33,474 bases of DNA from an uncultured Oscillospiraceae bacterium (GCA_944386985.1 CALXDD010000031.1:1-33474); one strand, 5' to 3'; positions 14,498 through 23,018 are shown, counted from the first letter of the stretch. The notes: a model not told the origin generated them from the letters alone. Translations and numbers: made by a program.

Positions 14498-15511
14498 TCA
14501 GTCGGGGATCTCCCCCATGATGAGCCGGAGATCCAGTTCCATCACCCGGTCCTCCCCCTGCCGGCCCGTCTCAGCGAATCCGAACTGGAGGAAATACCCC
14601 GCAAGGTCCGCCCCGCAGGCGAGACGCACCCGGTCCTTCCCGTGGCGGCGGGCATATTTCACCGCCTGACCCATGAGCTGGGCCCCGTACCGCTGGCCCC
14701 GGCGCTCCGGGGTGAGGCGGTAGTCCTCCAGCACCAGGGCGTCATCGGAGAGGGAGAATTCGATCCGCCCCACCTGCTCCTCCTCCAGCATGGCGTTCAG
14801 GGCCATGCCCGTCTCATCGTCCCGAACCGTGACAAACCACAGCCCAGGCTCCGTGGCCAAATCGCTCTTGTGCCAGCTCTGGCGGCGGAAGGTGGACAGC
14901 TCCGGAGGCATGTGGGAGTTGTCCCCCTCGTAGACCACCCGGATCTGATCTCCCTCCACCTCCAGCTTGCTCACCGCCGTGTTGTCACAGTGGTGGGTCG
15001 CTCCGATCTCCCGGAGGCTGAGGCCGTTGAGGGTGCCCAGGAGAATCCGGGACGCCGCCCCGTGGCTGGTGGCGGCCACCGTGGCGCCGGGGCACTCCCG
15101 GGCGATCTGGCGGATGCCCTCTATCATCCGGTCCCGGACCACGTCGAAGGTCTCCGCCCCCTCTGCCCGCCAGAGGTCCGGCCTCTTGTTGAAATTCACC
15201 AGCATCTCCCGGTCCATCCGCTCGATCTCCGCCCAGGTCATCTCCTCCCAGATCCCTAAATTCACCTCCCGGAGAAGGGGCAGGGGGTGGAATGTGAGGC
15301 CCTTTGGCTTGTAGATGGCGGAGGCGGTGGTCTGGGTGCGGAAGAGGTCGCTTCCGTACACCGCGTCAATGGGGACGTCGGCGAAGCGGCGGCGCAGGGC
15401 CGTTAGCTGGCGGTAGCCCCGGGGAGTGATGGTGCTGTTGTACTGGCCGTGGGCCACCCGGTAGAGGTTGCCCTCCGCCTCGGCGTGCCGAATGAGGTAG
15501 ATGGTCGTCAT
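14498..15511 (-). CDS. Histidine phosphatase - GNAT acetyltransferase fusion protein
   Basis: A 337-residue two-domain protein. Residues 1-200 are a phosphoglycerate-mutase-like histidine phosphatase: LIRHAEAEGN with the nucleophile H9, YGSDLFRTQTTA, and the second His in ATSHGAASR (about 149-157). Residues about 205-337 are GNAT-like, with FRRQSWHKSDLA, a variant acetyl-CoA loop TPERRGQRYGAQLM and GYFLQFGFAETGR at the end. Each family is common, but the fusion is uncommon to my knowledge. Possible roles include cobalamin or sugar-phosphate dephosphorylation or small-molecule acetylation; no substrate can be named. A clear promoter lies upstream on the minus strand. Confidence 0.87.
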   Translation of the reverse strand: MTTIYLIRHAEAEGNLYRVAHGQYNSTITPRGYRQLTALRRRFADVPIDAVYGSDLFRTQTTASAIYKPKGLTFHPLPLLREVNLGIWEEMTWAEIERMDREMLVNFNKRPDLWRAEGAETFDVVRDRMIEGIRQIARECPGATVAATSHGAASRILLGTLNGLSLREIGATHHCDNTAVSKLEVEGDQIRVVYEGDNSHMPPELSTFRRQSWHKSDLATEPGLWFVTVRDDETGMALNAMLEEEQVGRIEFSLSDDALVLEDYRLTPERRGQRYGAQLMGQAVKYARRHGKDRVRLACGADLAGYFLQFGFAETGRQGEDRVMELDLRLIMGEIPD

Positions 15512-15556
15512 AAAAAAGCCCTCGATTGCTGAAATTTTTCAAATCTTATTGGTATG

Positions 15557-15585
15557 ATTATAGCGCAAAATTTGTCAGGGCGCAA
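15557..15585 (-). promoter_or_regulatory. Promoter for the histidine phosphatase-GNAT gene
   Basis: On the minus strand, -35 TTGCGC, 17-nt spacer, -10 TATAAT, about 45 bp before the ATG at 15511. A plus-strand TATGAT at 15553-15558 overlaps its -10, so this may also serve the small gene to the right. Confidence 0.7.
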
Positions 15586-15650
15586 GGCGGCTAAAGCCGC
15601 CTGTTTTGGGAGAAGATACGGGAGAACGCTGAGAGAAGGAGATGATGGAA

Positions 15651-15824
15651 ATGAAAATCGGCGCTTTTGCCGGAGGCATGCTGCTGGGCACCGCGGCGGG
15701 TATGGCGGCGGATATGCTGCTGCGCCCCAAGGCCCGGCCCACCACCGACGCGGGGAAGGCCGCTCAGGCTGTCAGCAACGCCATGGAGGACGTGGCGGAC
15801 GTGGTGAAAAAGCGGATGCAGTGA
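15651..15824 (+). CDS. Small YtxH-like membrane-associated protein
   Basis: A 57-residue protein with one Gly/Ala-rich hydrophobic segment (GAFAGGMLLGTAAGMAADML, about 4-23). Basic RPKARP and an amphipathic helix (AAQAVSNAMEDVADVVKKR) follow. This is the layout of YtxH/gas-vesicle-like stress proteins, but the match is by pattern only. Three in-frame ATGs (15642, 15645, 15651) follow AAGGAG; the third has the best spacing (9 nt) and is chosen. The function is unknown. A terminator follows. Confidence 0.7.
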   Translation: MKIGAFAGGMLLGTAAGMAADMLLRPKARPTTDAGKAAQAVSNAMEDVADVVKKRMQ

Positions 15825-15830
15825 CCTGCG

Positions 15831-15877
15831 GGCGGTCCCTGCCGGGAATTTTTTCCGGCGGGGACTGCCTCTTTTTC
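15831..15877 (+). terminator. Terminator after the YtxH-like gene
   Basis: Stem GGCGGTCCCTGCCGG/CCGGCGGGGACTGCC with two G-U pairs, a T-rich loop and tail TCTTTTT. Confidence 0.8.
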
Positions 15878-15920
15878 CACCAAAAGTGGGAAAACGGTGG
15901 AAAAACCGGCGGCCCATCCC

Positions 15921-15949
15921 TTGACAAGGCGGGAAAAAAATGATACAGT
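15921..15949 (+). promoter_or_regulatory. Promoter of the glyQS T-box leader
   Basis: -35 TTGACA (perfect), 17-nt spacer, -10 TACAGT. The T-box leader begins about 10 nt downstream. Confidence 0.8.
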
Positions 15950-15959
15950 ACCCACGTCT

Positions 15960-16199
15960 AAAGGCTGTGACAGGGAGGAGTATCCCCGTTTTGCCGGCGC
16001 AAGAGAGAGGGCGGTTGGTGCAAGCCCTTGCCGGGAGCGGAGAGAAGGCGCCCTGGAGCCGCGGCGCTGAATGGAGTAGGCGCTGCCGGTCCCCCGCCGT
16101 TATCGGGAACGAAGTGCGTACCAGCCAGGTACGAATTCAGGTGGAACCACGGACAGTATTTGTTCGCCCTGAGCCGAAAAACCGGCTCAGGGCGTTTTT
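15960..16199 (+). ncRNA. T-box leader upstream of glyQS
   Basis: About 240 nt of structured leader with T-box features: AGAGAGGGCGGTTGGTGCAA early, CTGAATGGAGTAGGCG in the middle, and an antiterminator bulge motif CAGGTGGAACCACGG (16138-16152). The leader ends in a strong terminator at 16165-16199. The bulge motif differs from the usual TGGNACCGCG by one base (A for G). Uncharged glycyl-tRNA would bind the leader and favour antitermination, raising glycyl-tRNA synthetase. Gly specificity is inferred from the downstream gene; I did not place the specifier codon with certainty. Confidence 0.9.
16165..16199 (+). terminator. T-box-controlled terminator before glyQS
   Basis: A perfect 12-bp stem CGCCCTGAGCCG/CGGCTCAGGGCG with A-rich loop, then TTTTT. 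It lies about 70 nt before the glyQS ATG. Confidence 0.92.
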
Positions 16200-16267
16200 G
16201 TTTTACTCGCCGAGGCGTGAGGGCGAGATGTCTTGGGCCAATCCTACAAAAAAAGGAGAATCCCAAC

Positions 16268-17698
16268 ATGAAAAACACGGAAAAGACCATGGACAAGATC
16301 GTGGCCCTGTGCAAGGGCCGGGGCTTCATCTTCGCCGGCAGCGAGATCTACGGCGGCCTCGCCAACACCTGGGACTACGGCCCCCTGGGCGTGGAGCTGA
16401 AGAACAACGTGAAGAAGGCCTGGTGGAAGAAGTTCGTCCAGGAGAACCCCTACAACGTTGGTCTGGACGCCGCCATCCTCATGAACCCCCAGACCTGGGT
16501 GGCCTCCGGCCATCTGGGCGGCTTCTCCGACCCCCTCATGGACTGCAAGGAGTGCAAGGAGCGCTTCCGGGCCGACAAGCTCATTGAAGACTTCTGCGCC
16601 GAGCAGAACATCACCCTTGACAAGCCCATCGACGCCTTCTCCCAGGAGGAGATGAAGAACTTCATCGAGGAGCACAACATCCCCTGCCCCACCTGCGGCA
16701 AGCACAACTTCACCGACATCCGGCAGTTCAACCTGATGTTCAAAACCTTCCAGGGCGTCACCGAGGACGCCAAGAACACGGTGTATCTCCGGCCTGAGAC
16801 TGCCCAGGGCATTTTTGTCAACTTCCAGAACGTCCAGCGCACCACCCGCAAGAAGCTGCCCTTCGGCGTGTGCCAGATCGGCAAGTCCTTCCGCAACGAG
16901 ATCACCCCGGGCAACTTCACCTTCCGTACCCGTGAGTTTGAGCAGATGGAGCTGGAGTTCTTCTGCAAGCCCGGCACCGATCTGGAGTGGTTCCAGTACT
17001 GGCGCAGCTTCTGCCGGGACTGGCTGCTGGGCCTCAACATGAGCGAGGAGAACCTGCGGCTGCGTGACCACAGCCCCGAGGAGCTGTGCTTCTACTCCAA
17101 GGGCACCACGGACTTTGAGTTCATGTTCCCCTTCGGCTGGGGCGAGCTGTGGGGCGTGGCGGACCGCACCGACTACGACCTGACCCAGCACCAGAACACC
17201 TCCGGCAAGGACATGAGCTACTTCGATCCCGAGACCAACGAGCGGTATATCCCCTATGTGGTGGAGCCCTCCCTGGGCGCCGACCGCGTGGTGCTGGCCT
17301 TCCTGGTGGAGGCCTATGACGAGGAGGTCGTGGGCCAGGACAAGAACGGCAAGGACGACATCCGGGTGGTCATGCACTTCCACTCCGCTCTGGCCCCCTT
17401 CAAGGCCGCTGTGCTGCCCCTCAGCAAGAAGCTGAGCCCCAAGGCTGAGGAGATCTACCACGAGCTCAGCAAGTATTTCATGGTGGACTTTGACGACGCC
17501 GGCAGCATCGGCAAGCGGTACCGCCGGGAGGACGAGATCGGCACCCCCTACTGCATCACCGTGGACTTCGCCACCGTGGGCGACGAGAACACCCCCGCCG
17601 ACAACGCCGTCACCATCCGTGACCGGGACACCATGGCCCAGGTCCGGGTGCCTATCAGCGAGCTGAAGGCTTGGCTGGAGGAGAAGCTGGCCTACTAA
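16268..17698 (+). CDS. glyQS: Glycine--tRNA ligase, single-chain type
   Basis: A 476-residue class II glycyl-tRNA synthetase that charges tRNA-Gly with glycine and ATP. The start at 16268 (AAAAGGAGAATCCC before it) is chosen over an upstream in-frame extension that runs into the T-box leader. Motifs: [15 protein letters not shown] and [14 protein letters not shown] at the start, a zinc-type CPTCGKHNF insertion, motif 2 [19 protein letters not shown], and motif 3 VEPSLGADR. The C-terminal anticodon-binding domain contains [13 protein letters not shown] and ends EEKLAY. It is the single-chain form, not the two-subunit GlyQ/GlyS form. Its last ~16 codons are repeated twice downstream. Confidence 0.96.
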   Translation: MKNTEKTMDKIVALCKGRGFIFAGSEIYGGLANTWDYGPLGVELKNNVKKAWWKKFVQENPYNVGLDAAILMNPQTWVASGHLGGFSDPLMDCKECKERFRADKLIEDFCAEQNITLDKPIDAFSQEEMKNFIEEHNIPCPTCGKHNFTDIRQFNLMFKTFQGVTEDAKNTVYLRPETAQGIFVNFQNVQRTTRKKLPFGVCQIGKSFRNEITPGNFTFRTREFEQMELEFFCKPGTDLEWFQYWRSFCRDWLLGLNMSEENLRLRDHSPEELCFYSKGTTDFEFMFPFGWGELWGVADRTDYDLTQHQNTSGKDMSYFDPETNERYIPYVVEPSLGADRVVLAFLVEAYDEEVVGQDKNGKDDIRVVMHFHSALAPFKAAVLPLSKKLSPKAEEIYHELSKYFMVDFDDAGSIGKRYRREDEIGTPYCITVDFATVGDENTPADNAVTIRDRDTMAQVRVPISELKAWLEEKLAY

Positions 17699-18072
17699 GA
17701 AGGCGCATTCCGGCGGTTCACCGCAGCAAGTGCGGCGTACAAGCATTTGCGGAGCAAATCTTGCCGCAGGGCGGATTCACTCCGCCCGAGGATGTAAAAT
17801 CCCGGGGTCCCCAAAAAATCCTTGATTTTTTGGGGTGCCTATCAGCGAGCTGAAGGCTTGGCTGGAGGAGAAGCTGGCCTATTAAGAAGGCGCATTCCGG
17901 CGGTTCACCGCAGCAAGTGCGGCGTACAAGCATTTGCGGAGCAAATCTTGCCGCAGGGCGGATTCACTCCGCCCGAGGATGTAAAATCCCGGGGCCCCCA
18001 AAAAATCCTTGATTTTTTGGGGTGCCCATCAGCGAGCTGAAAGCTTGGCTGGAGGAGAAGCTGGCCTACTAA
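17648..18072 (+). repeat. 187-bp tandem repeat that duplicates the glyQS 3' end (2 full units plus partial third)
   Basis: Unit 1 begins inside glyQS at GTGCCTATCAGCGAGCTGAA (17648), unit 2 at 17835, and a partial third at 18022. Each unit holds the last 16 codons of glyQS with a stop (TAA ending at 17698, 17885 and 18072). In the full units, ~137 nt of spacer follows, with a hairpin CCCCAAAAAATC/GATTTTTTGGGG. Units 1 and 2 differ at only a few positions (for example TAC/TAT and GGT/GGC). Copies 2 and 3 of the tail have no start of their own. They look like products of slippage or unequal exchange at the GGG(G)TGCC sequence shared by the gene and the hairpin end. Confidence 0.92.
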
Positions 18073-18101
18073 TCCCAGTCTTGCGTCCCTGATATCAATA
18101 A

Positions 18102-18127
18102 GTGTCCCGGCTCAAGGGCCGGGACAC
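18102..18127 (+). terminator. Hairpin after the glyQS tail repeats
   Basis: A perfect 10-bp stem GTGTCCCGGC/GCCGGGACAC. The following CTGTGCTG is not T-rich, so it is only a possible terminator. It is about 30 nt past the last duplicated stop codon. Confidence 0.5.
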
Positions 18128-18217
18128 CTGTGCTGTCAGGCCGGGAATAGTGTTTTGCGGTTTGGGGAAAACTGCCGGCGGGAGCGCCGAAAAGAACAGT
18201 AAAACCCCGCCCCGGGC

Positions 18218-18246
18218 TTGACCGGGAAATACTTTTTCCTTATAAT
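18218..18246 (+). promoter_or_regulatory. Promoter for the hydrogenase-transporter operon
   Basis: -35 TTGACC, 17-nt spacer and a perfect -10 TATAAT, about 70 bp before the hydrogenase ATG. Confidence 0.88.
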
Positions 18247-18317
18247 CGGACCTGCAAAATTCCAATGTCAGAAAGATCCGCCGAAAAGCCGGGTCGATCC
18301 ATCAAGGAGGTACGCCC

Positions 18318-19829
18318 ATGCGAGGAATCCCCTCTTCCGTCACCACCATCCGCAAGAAGGTCTTCACCGAGGTGGCCCGTCTGGCCTACGACGGGGACTA
18401 CGACCGGATGGAGAAACTGCCCTATATCATTGTTCCCGGCGAGGAGGCAAAATACCGGGAGTCCATCTTCCTGGAGCGGGCCATCGCCGGGGAGCGGGTG
18501 CGTCTTGCCATGGGCCTGCCCCTCCGGCCTGTGGACCAGCACACCCTGCTCAGCGAGGGCATTAACGAGAGCGCCATCGCCGACAAATACTACGATCCCC
18601 CCCTCATCAACATCATTCAATACGCCTGCCACGCCTGCCCCACCCGGCAGTACCGGGTGACGGAGTACTGCCAGGGCTGTCTGGCCCGCTCCTGCCAGCA
18701 GGCCTGCCCCAAGGACGCCATCCGCTTTGCCAACGGCAAGTCCTACATCCGCCAGGACACCTGCATCAAGTGCGGCCGCTGTGCCGAGGCCTGCCAGTAC
18801 AACGCCATCATCAAGCTGGAGCGGCCCTGCGCCAAGGCCTGCGGCGTGGGAGCCATCAGCGCCGACGAGCGGGGACGGGCCAAAATCGACTACGACAAGT
18901 GCGTCTCCTGCGGCATGTGCCTGGTGAACTGCCCCTTCGGGGCCATTGTGGACAAGGGCCAGATCTTCCAGCTCATCCACTCCCTGAAGCGGGGAGACCG
19001 GGTGGTGGCCATTGTGGCCCCCGCCTTTTTGGGGCAGTTTGGCCCCGAGGCCACCCCGGAGCGCCTCACCCCCGCCATGAAGCGGCTGGGCTTTGCCGAC
19101 GTGGTGGAGGTGGCGGTGGGAGCGGACCTGTGCACCATTCAGGAGGCGGAGGACTTTTTGAAGGAGGTGCCGGAGAAGCTGCCCTTCATGGCCACCTCCT
19201 GCTGTCCCTCCTGGTCGGTGATGGCCAAAAAGCTGTTCCCCGAGTTCAAGGACACCATCTCCATGGCCCTCACCCCCATGGTCCTCACCGCCCGGCTTCA
19301 GAAGAAGAAGGACCCCAACTGCCGGGTGTGCTTCATCGGCCCCTGCGCCGCCAAGAAGCTGGAGGCCAGCCGCCGCACCATCCGCAGCGACGTGGACTTC
19401 GTCCTCACCTTTGAGGAGCTCCAGGGCATGTTTGAGGCCAGGGAGGTGGACTTCGCCGCCATCCCCAAGGAGGAGGAGGTCCCCCTCCACGAGGCCACCG
19501 GCGCGGGCCGGGGCTTTGCCGTCACCGGCGGCGTGGCCGGGGCGGTGGTGGACGCCATCCACCGCATGGACCCCACCCGGGAGGTGAAGGTGGTCTGCGC
19601 CGAGGGGCTGGACAACTGCCGGAAGATGCTGATGGTGGCCAAGACCGGCAAGTACAACGGCTATCTCTTGGAGGGCATGGCCTGTCCCGGCGGCTGTGTG
19701 GCCGGGGCCGGCACCATCCAGCCCATCGCCAAGACCGCCGCCGCCATCGGCAAATATAAGAAAGAAGCGGACAAGCAGAACGCCATGGACTCCCGGTACG
19801 AGGTGGATCTGCCGAAGCTGGAGGAGTGA
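18318..19829 (+). CDS. [FeFe] hydrogenase, group B type
   Basis: A 503-residue single-subunit [FeFe] hydrogenase, cytosolic. These enzymes reduce protons or oxidise or sense H2 with ferredoxin as partner. The N-terminal part is cysteine-rich (C104, C107, C118, C121, C126, C130, then C171 and C175). Two ferredoxin clusters follow the usual pattern (C149-C152-C155-C159 and C195-C198-C201-C205). The H-cluster motifs are TSCCPSW (293-299), GPCAAKK (341-347) and MACPGGC (454-460). GPCAAKK instead of MPCxxK, the extra cysteines and the lack of NADH-binding domains point to group B, whose physiological role is not settled. AAGGAGG precedes the ATG. Hydrogenase maturases (HydEFG) are not in the window. 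Confidence 0.93.
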   Translation: MRGIPSSVTTIRKKVFTEVARLAYDGDYDRMEKLPYIIVPGEEAKYRESIFLERAIAGERVRLAMGLPLRPVDQHTLLSEGINESAIADKYYDPPLINIIQYACHACPTRQYRVTEYCQGCLARSCQQACPKDAIRFANGKSYIRQDTCIKCGRCAEACQYNAIIKLERPCAKACGVGAISADERGRAKIDYDKCVSCGMCLVNCPFGAIVDKGQIFQLIHSLKRGDRVVAIVAPAFLGQFGPEATPERLTPAMKRLGFADVVEVAVGADLCTIQEAEDFLKEVPEKLPFMATSCCPSWSVMAKKLFPEFKDTISMALTPMVLTARLQKKKDPNCRVCFIGPCAAKKLEASRRTIRSDVDFVLTFEELQGMFEAREVDFAAIPKEEEVPLHEATGAGRGFAVTGGVAGAVVDAIHRMDPTREVKVVCAEGLDNCRKMLMVAKTGKYNGYLLEGMACPGGCVAGAGTIQPIAKTAAAIGKYKKEADKQNAMDSRYEVDLPKLEE

Positions 19830-19839
19830 GAACAAAACT

Positions 19840-21225
19840 GTGGAGCGAGAAACCTTTTCCTCCCGGCTGGGATTTATCCTGATTTCCGCCGGGTGCGCCA
19901 TCGGCCTTGGCAACGTGTGGCGCTTCCCCTACATCACCGGGGAATACGGCGGGGCCGCCTTTGTGCTGATCTACCTGGCCTTCCTTGTTTTCATGGGCCT
20001 TCCCCTGCTGGTGATGGAGCTGGCGGTGGGCCGGGGCAGCCGGAGGAGCATCGCCCGGTGCTTTGACGTGCTGGAGAAGCCGGGGCAGAAGTGGCACTGG
20101 ATCAAATATGTGGCCATCGCCGGCAACTATGTGCTGATGATGTTCTACGCCGCCGTGGCCGGGTGGATGCTGCTGTACTTCTGGTGGATGGCCACCGGCG
20201 TCTTCGACGGGCTGGACGCCGAGGAGGTGGCGGACCAGTTCGGCGCCCTCATGGCACAGCCGGGGCTTATGATCCTGGTGATGGCCGTCACCGTGGCGGG
20301 GTGCTTCCTCATCTGCGCCATGGGCCTTCGAAAGGGCGTGGAGAAGGTGACCAAGTGGATGATGGTGGCCCTCTTTGCCCTGATCGTGGTGCTGGCGGTG
20401 AACTCCCTGACCCTGGAGGGGGCCGGGGAGGGCCTCCGGTTCTATCTCATGCCGGACTTTGAGAACCTCACCTACGACGCCGAGGGCAACTTCATCCTCA
20501 GCGACGCCGTCTTTGCCGCCATGGGCCAGGCATTCTTCACCTTAGGACTGGGCGTGGGGTCCATCGGCATCTTCGGCTCCTACATCGACAAAAAGCGTTC
20601 CCTCACCGGGGAGGCGGTGACCATTCTGGTGCTGGACACCTTCATCGCCGTGGTGGCGGGGCTCATCATCTTCCCCGCCTGCTCCGCCTTCGGAGTGGCG
20701 GCGGACAACGGCCCGCCCCTCATTTTCATCACCCTGCCCAATGTGTTCAACCACATGGTCTGGGGGCGGCTGTGGGGAACCCTGTTTTTCCTCTTCATGT
20801 CCTTTGCCGCCCTCAGCACGGTGATCGCCGTGTTTGAGAACATCGTCTCCATCTGTTCGGAGCTCACCGGCGCCTCTCGGAAGAAGGTGGCCCTGGTGAA
20901 TATCCCGGTGATGATCCTGTTGTGCCTGCCCTGCATTTTGGGCTTCAACCTCTGGAGCGGCTTTGCGCCCTTCGGGCCGGGCAGCACCATCCAGGATCTG
21001 GAGGACTTTATCATCAGCAACACCATCCTCCCCATCGGCACCTGTGTGTATGTGCTGTTCTGCACCCACAAAAGCGGCTGGGGCTATGAGAATTTTCTCC
21101 GGGAGGCCAACGCCGGAGAGGGGCTGAAGCTGCCAAAGGGCGTGGGCTTCTACCTCAAGTGGATTTTGCCCCTCATCATCCTGGTGATCTTCCTCCAGGG
21201 CTACTGGGCCAAGTTCGTGGGCTGA
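19840..21225 (+). CDS. Neurotransmitter:sodium symporter (NSS/SNF) family transporter
   Basis: A 461-residue LeuT-fold permease with about 11-12 membrane spans. It would import an amino acid or related amine with Na+. The start is a GTG at 19840; no ATG lies in the right place, and GGAGGAG sits about 13 nt upstream at the hydrogenase end. The family signature is at the N-terminus: SRLGFILISAGCAIGLGNVW, then RFPYITGEYGGAAF. FFTLGLGVGSIGIFGSYI and SFAALSTVIAVFENIVS correspond to the substrate- and ion-binding spans 6 and 8. It is 10 bp after the hydrogenase gene and probably in the same transcript. The substrate cannot be told from sequence. Confidence 0.9.
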   Translation: MERETFSSRLGFILISAGCAIGLGNVWRFPYITGEYGGAAFVLIYLAFLVFMGLPLLVMELAVGRGSRRSIARCFDVLEKPGQKWHWIKYVAIAGNYVLMMFYAAVAGWMLLYFWWMATGVFDGLDAEEVADQFGALMAQPGLMILVMAVTVAGCFLICAMGLRKGVEKVTKWMMVALFALIVVLAVNSLTLEGAGEGLRFYLMPDFENLTYDAEGNFILSDAVFAAMGQAFFTLGLGVGSIGIFGSYIDKKRSLTGEAVTILVLDTFIAVVAGLIIFPACSAFGVAADNGPPLIFITLPNVFNHMVWGRLWGTLFFLFMSFAALSTVIAVFENIVSICSELTGASRKKVALVNIPVMILLCLPCILGFNLWSGFAPFGPGSTIQDLEDFIISNTILPIGTCVYVLFCTHKSGWGYENFLREANAGEGLKLPKGVGFYLKWILPLIILVIFLQGYWAKFVG

Positions 21226-21243
21226 TTTCTTTCTACATAGCAG

Positions 21244-21280
21244 AGGACCCGGCGGCATGTGCCGCCGGGTCCTTTCTTGT
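21244..21280 (+). terminator. Terminator after the transporter
   Basis: A 14-bp perfect stem AGGACCCGGCGGCA/TGCCGCCGGGTCCT with 2-nt loop, then TTCTTGTTT. It lies between convergent genes. Confidence 0.85.
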
Positions 21281-21289
21281 TTCCGTTCC

Positions 21290-22993
21290 TTATCTGCCGC
21301 CGGCCTGGCGGATCTTCTGCAGGGCCTCGCCGATGTTCAGCACATGGTCGCCGATGCGCTCAAAGTCGGTGAGGAGCTCCGAGTACAGCACGCAGGCCTC
21401 GTCGTTGCAGATGCCGTCCTGCATCCGCTGGATCTGGTTTTGCCGGAAGAGGCGGGTCTTGTCGTCGATGACCTGCTCCAGGTCCGAGATCTCCTCGATC
21501 CGGTCCGCCCCGGAGGTGTCCTCGCCCAGATTGTTGATCAGGTCCATGGCCTGCAGGCTCACCTTCTTCATATCCGCCACCTCGGCCATGGCCAGGTTGG
21601 AGAAGGTGACGCCCTTGCTCTCCAGCATCTTGGTGTACTCGCAGATATTCACCGCGTGGTCGCTGATGCGCTCCAGGTTGCCGCAGATCTTGAAGAAGGC
21701 GCTGATCTGGACGGAATCCCGCTGGTTGCCCTCGTGGCCCATGATCCGGGAGATGTATTTGGAGATCTCCTTGTTGAGGTAGTCCACATACTCCTCGGTC
21801 TGCTCCACGCCCTCCAGCCGCCGGGAGCTGTTCTCCAGCACCGCCTGGAAGCTCTCCTCCACGTTGTGCCGGGCCATCTGCCACATCCGGCCCAGCTCAC
21901 GCCACACGCCGTTGACCACAATGGCGGAGGTACCGATCTGGTGCTCTCTGGCTGGGTCGATGGGCTTGATATACTTGAGGCACTGGGTCTCGTCCGCCTC
22001 CGAGGGCTGCTCCGGCAGAATCCGGCAGGCCAGATGGGCCAGCTGGGTGCCGAAGGGCAGCAGCAGAAGGGTGGTGACCACGTTGAAGAGGGTATGCATG
22101 TTGGCGATCTGGGCCTCCGGGTTGGAGGGGGTAAGGCTGGACACCAGATCGGTCAGAGGCGTTACCATGCAGACCACCGTGAAAATGATGGTGCCCAGCA
22201 CGTTGAACATCAGGTGGATGAGGGTGGTGCGCTTGGCGTTGCGGCTGGTGCCGATGGAGGCCAGCACCGCCGTGATGCAGGTGCCGATGTTCTGGCCAAA
22301 GAGCACATACACCGCGCTGGGAAGGCCGATAAGGCCGCTGGCCGCCAGGGTCTGCAGAATACCCACCGAGGCGGAGGAGGACTGGATCACGGCGGTGAAG
22401 ATCATACCGGCCAGGATGCCGAGGAGGGGATTGGAGAACTGGGTCATGAGGCTGATGAAGGTCTCCGACTCCCGGAGGGGCATCATGGCGCTGCTCATCA
22501 TCTCCATGCCGATGAAGAGGATGCCGAGGCCTGCCACGATCTGCCCGGCGCAGTTCACCTTCACCTTCTTAACAAAGGTCACCAGCGCCACGCCGATGAA
22601 GGCGAAGAGGGGCGCCATGGCCCCCACGTCCAGGGCGATGAGCTGGCTGGTGACGGTGGTGCCGATATTGGCGCCCATGATGATCCACACCGCCTGCTGC
22701 AGGCTCATGAGGCCGGAGTTGACGAAGCCCACCACCATCACCGTGGTGGCGGAGGAGGACTGGATGGCGGCGGTGATGCCGGCGCCCACCGCCACGCCTA
22801 AGATGCGGTTGGCCGTCAGCCGCTCCAGGATCTGCTTCATCCGGTTGCCGGCGGCGGCCTCCAGGCCCGCGCCCATCATCTGCATGCCGTGCAGAAACAG
22901 GGCCAGGCCGCCCAAAAGGCCAAAAATCTCCGTGGCACCCAAAAGTTTTCCCCCTTTTTCCCGCCGCTTTACACACCCGCGGCGAAATCCCAT
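21290..22993 (-). CDS. Na+/phosphate cotransporter family protein with C-terminal PhoU-like domain
   Basis: Up to 567 residues. The first ~330 form the NptA/YjbB-type transporter with two repeats of the QSSSA motif (AAIQSSSATTVMV, AVIQSSSASVGIL) and about eight spans. The C-terminal ~200 residues are PhoU-like helical bundles (ISDHAVNICEYTKMLES, IGDHVLNIGEA). It probably moves phosphate with Na+ across the membrane; some relatives export it. The ATG at 22993 (GGGAG 5 nt before) gives a basic leader of about 17 residues. A TTG at 22942 would remove that leader, so the start is uncertain. A promoter lies just upstream. Confidence 0.9.
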   Translation of the reverse strand: MGFRRGCVKRREKGGKLLGATEIFGLLGGLALFLHGMQMMGAGLEAAAGNRMKQILERLTANRILGVAVGAGITAAIQSSSATTVMVVGFVNSGLMSLQQAVWIIMGANIGTTVTSQLIALDVGAMAPLFAFIGVALVTFVKKVKVNCAGQIVAGLGILFIGMEMMSSAMMPLRESETFISLMTQFSNPLLGILAGMIFTAVIQSSSASVGILQTLAASGLIGLPSAVYVLFGQNIGTCITAVLASIGTSRNAKRTTLIHLMFNVLGTIIFTVVCMVTPLTDLVSSLTPSNPEAQIANMHTLFNVVTTLLLLPFGTQLAHLACRILPEQPSEADETQCLKYIKPIDPAREHQIGTSAIVVNGVWRELGRMWQMARHNVEESFQAVLENSSRRLEGVEQTEEYVDYLNKEISKYISRIMGHEGNQRDSVQISAFFKICGNLERISDHAVNICEYTKMLESKGVTFSNLAMAEVADMKKVSLQAMDLINNLGEDTSGADRIEEISDLEQVIDDKTRLFRQNQIQRMQDGICNDEACVLYSELLTDFERIGDHVLNIGEALQKIRQAGGR

Positions 22994-23018
22994 ATACTCC
23001 CATTTTGCTTATACTGTT

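Noticed and set aside
16244-17746. 500-codon minus-strand open frame opposite glyQS
   Set aside because: Antisense shadow of glyQS with Val/Leu/Gly/Ala-skewed composition; it would also cross the T-box end.
17648-18072. CRISPR array
   Set aside because: The 187-bp direct repeats contain gene-tail sequence with no unique spacers between them and no cas genes nearby.
18240-19913. 557-codon minus-strand open frame opposite the hydrogenase
   Set aside because: His/Gly-rich shadow of a clear [FeFe] hydrogenase gene with no supporting start.
21257-22801. 514-codon plus-strand open frame opposite the Na/Pi cotransporter
   Set aside because: Shadow frame with His/Gln/Gly-rich composition and no family motifs.
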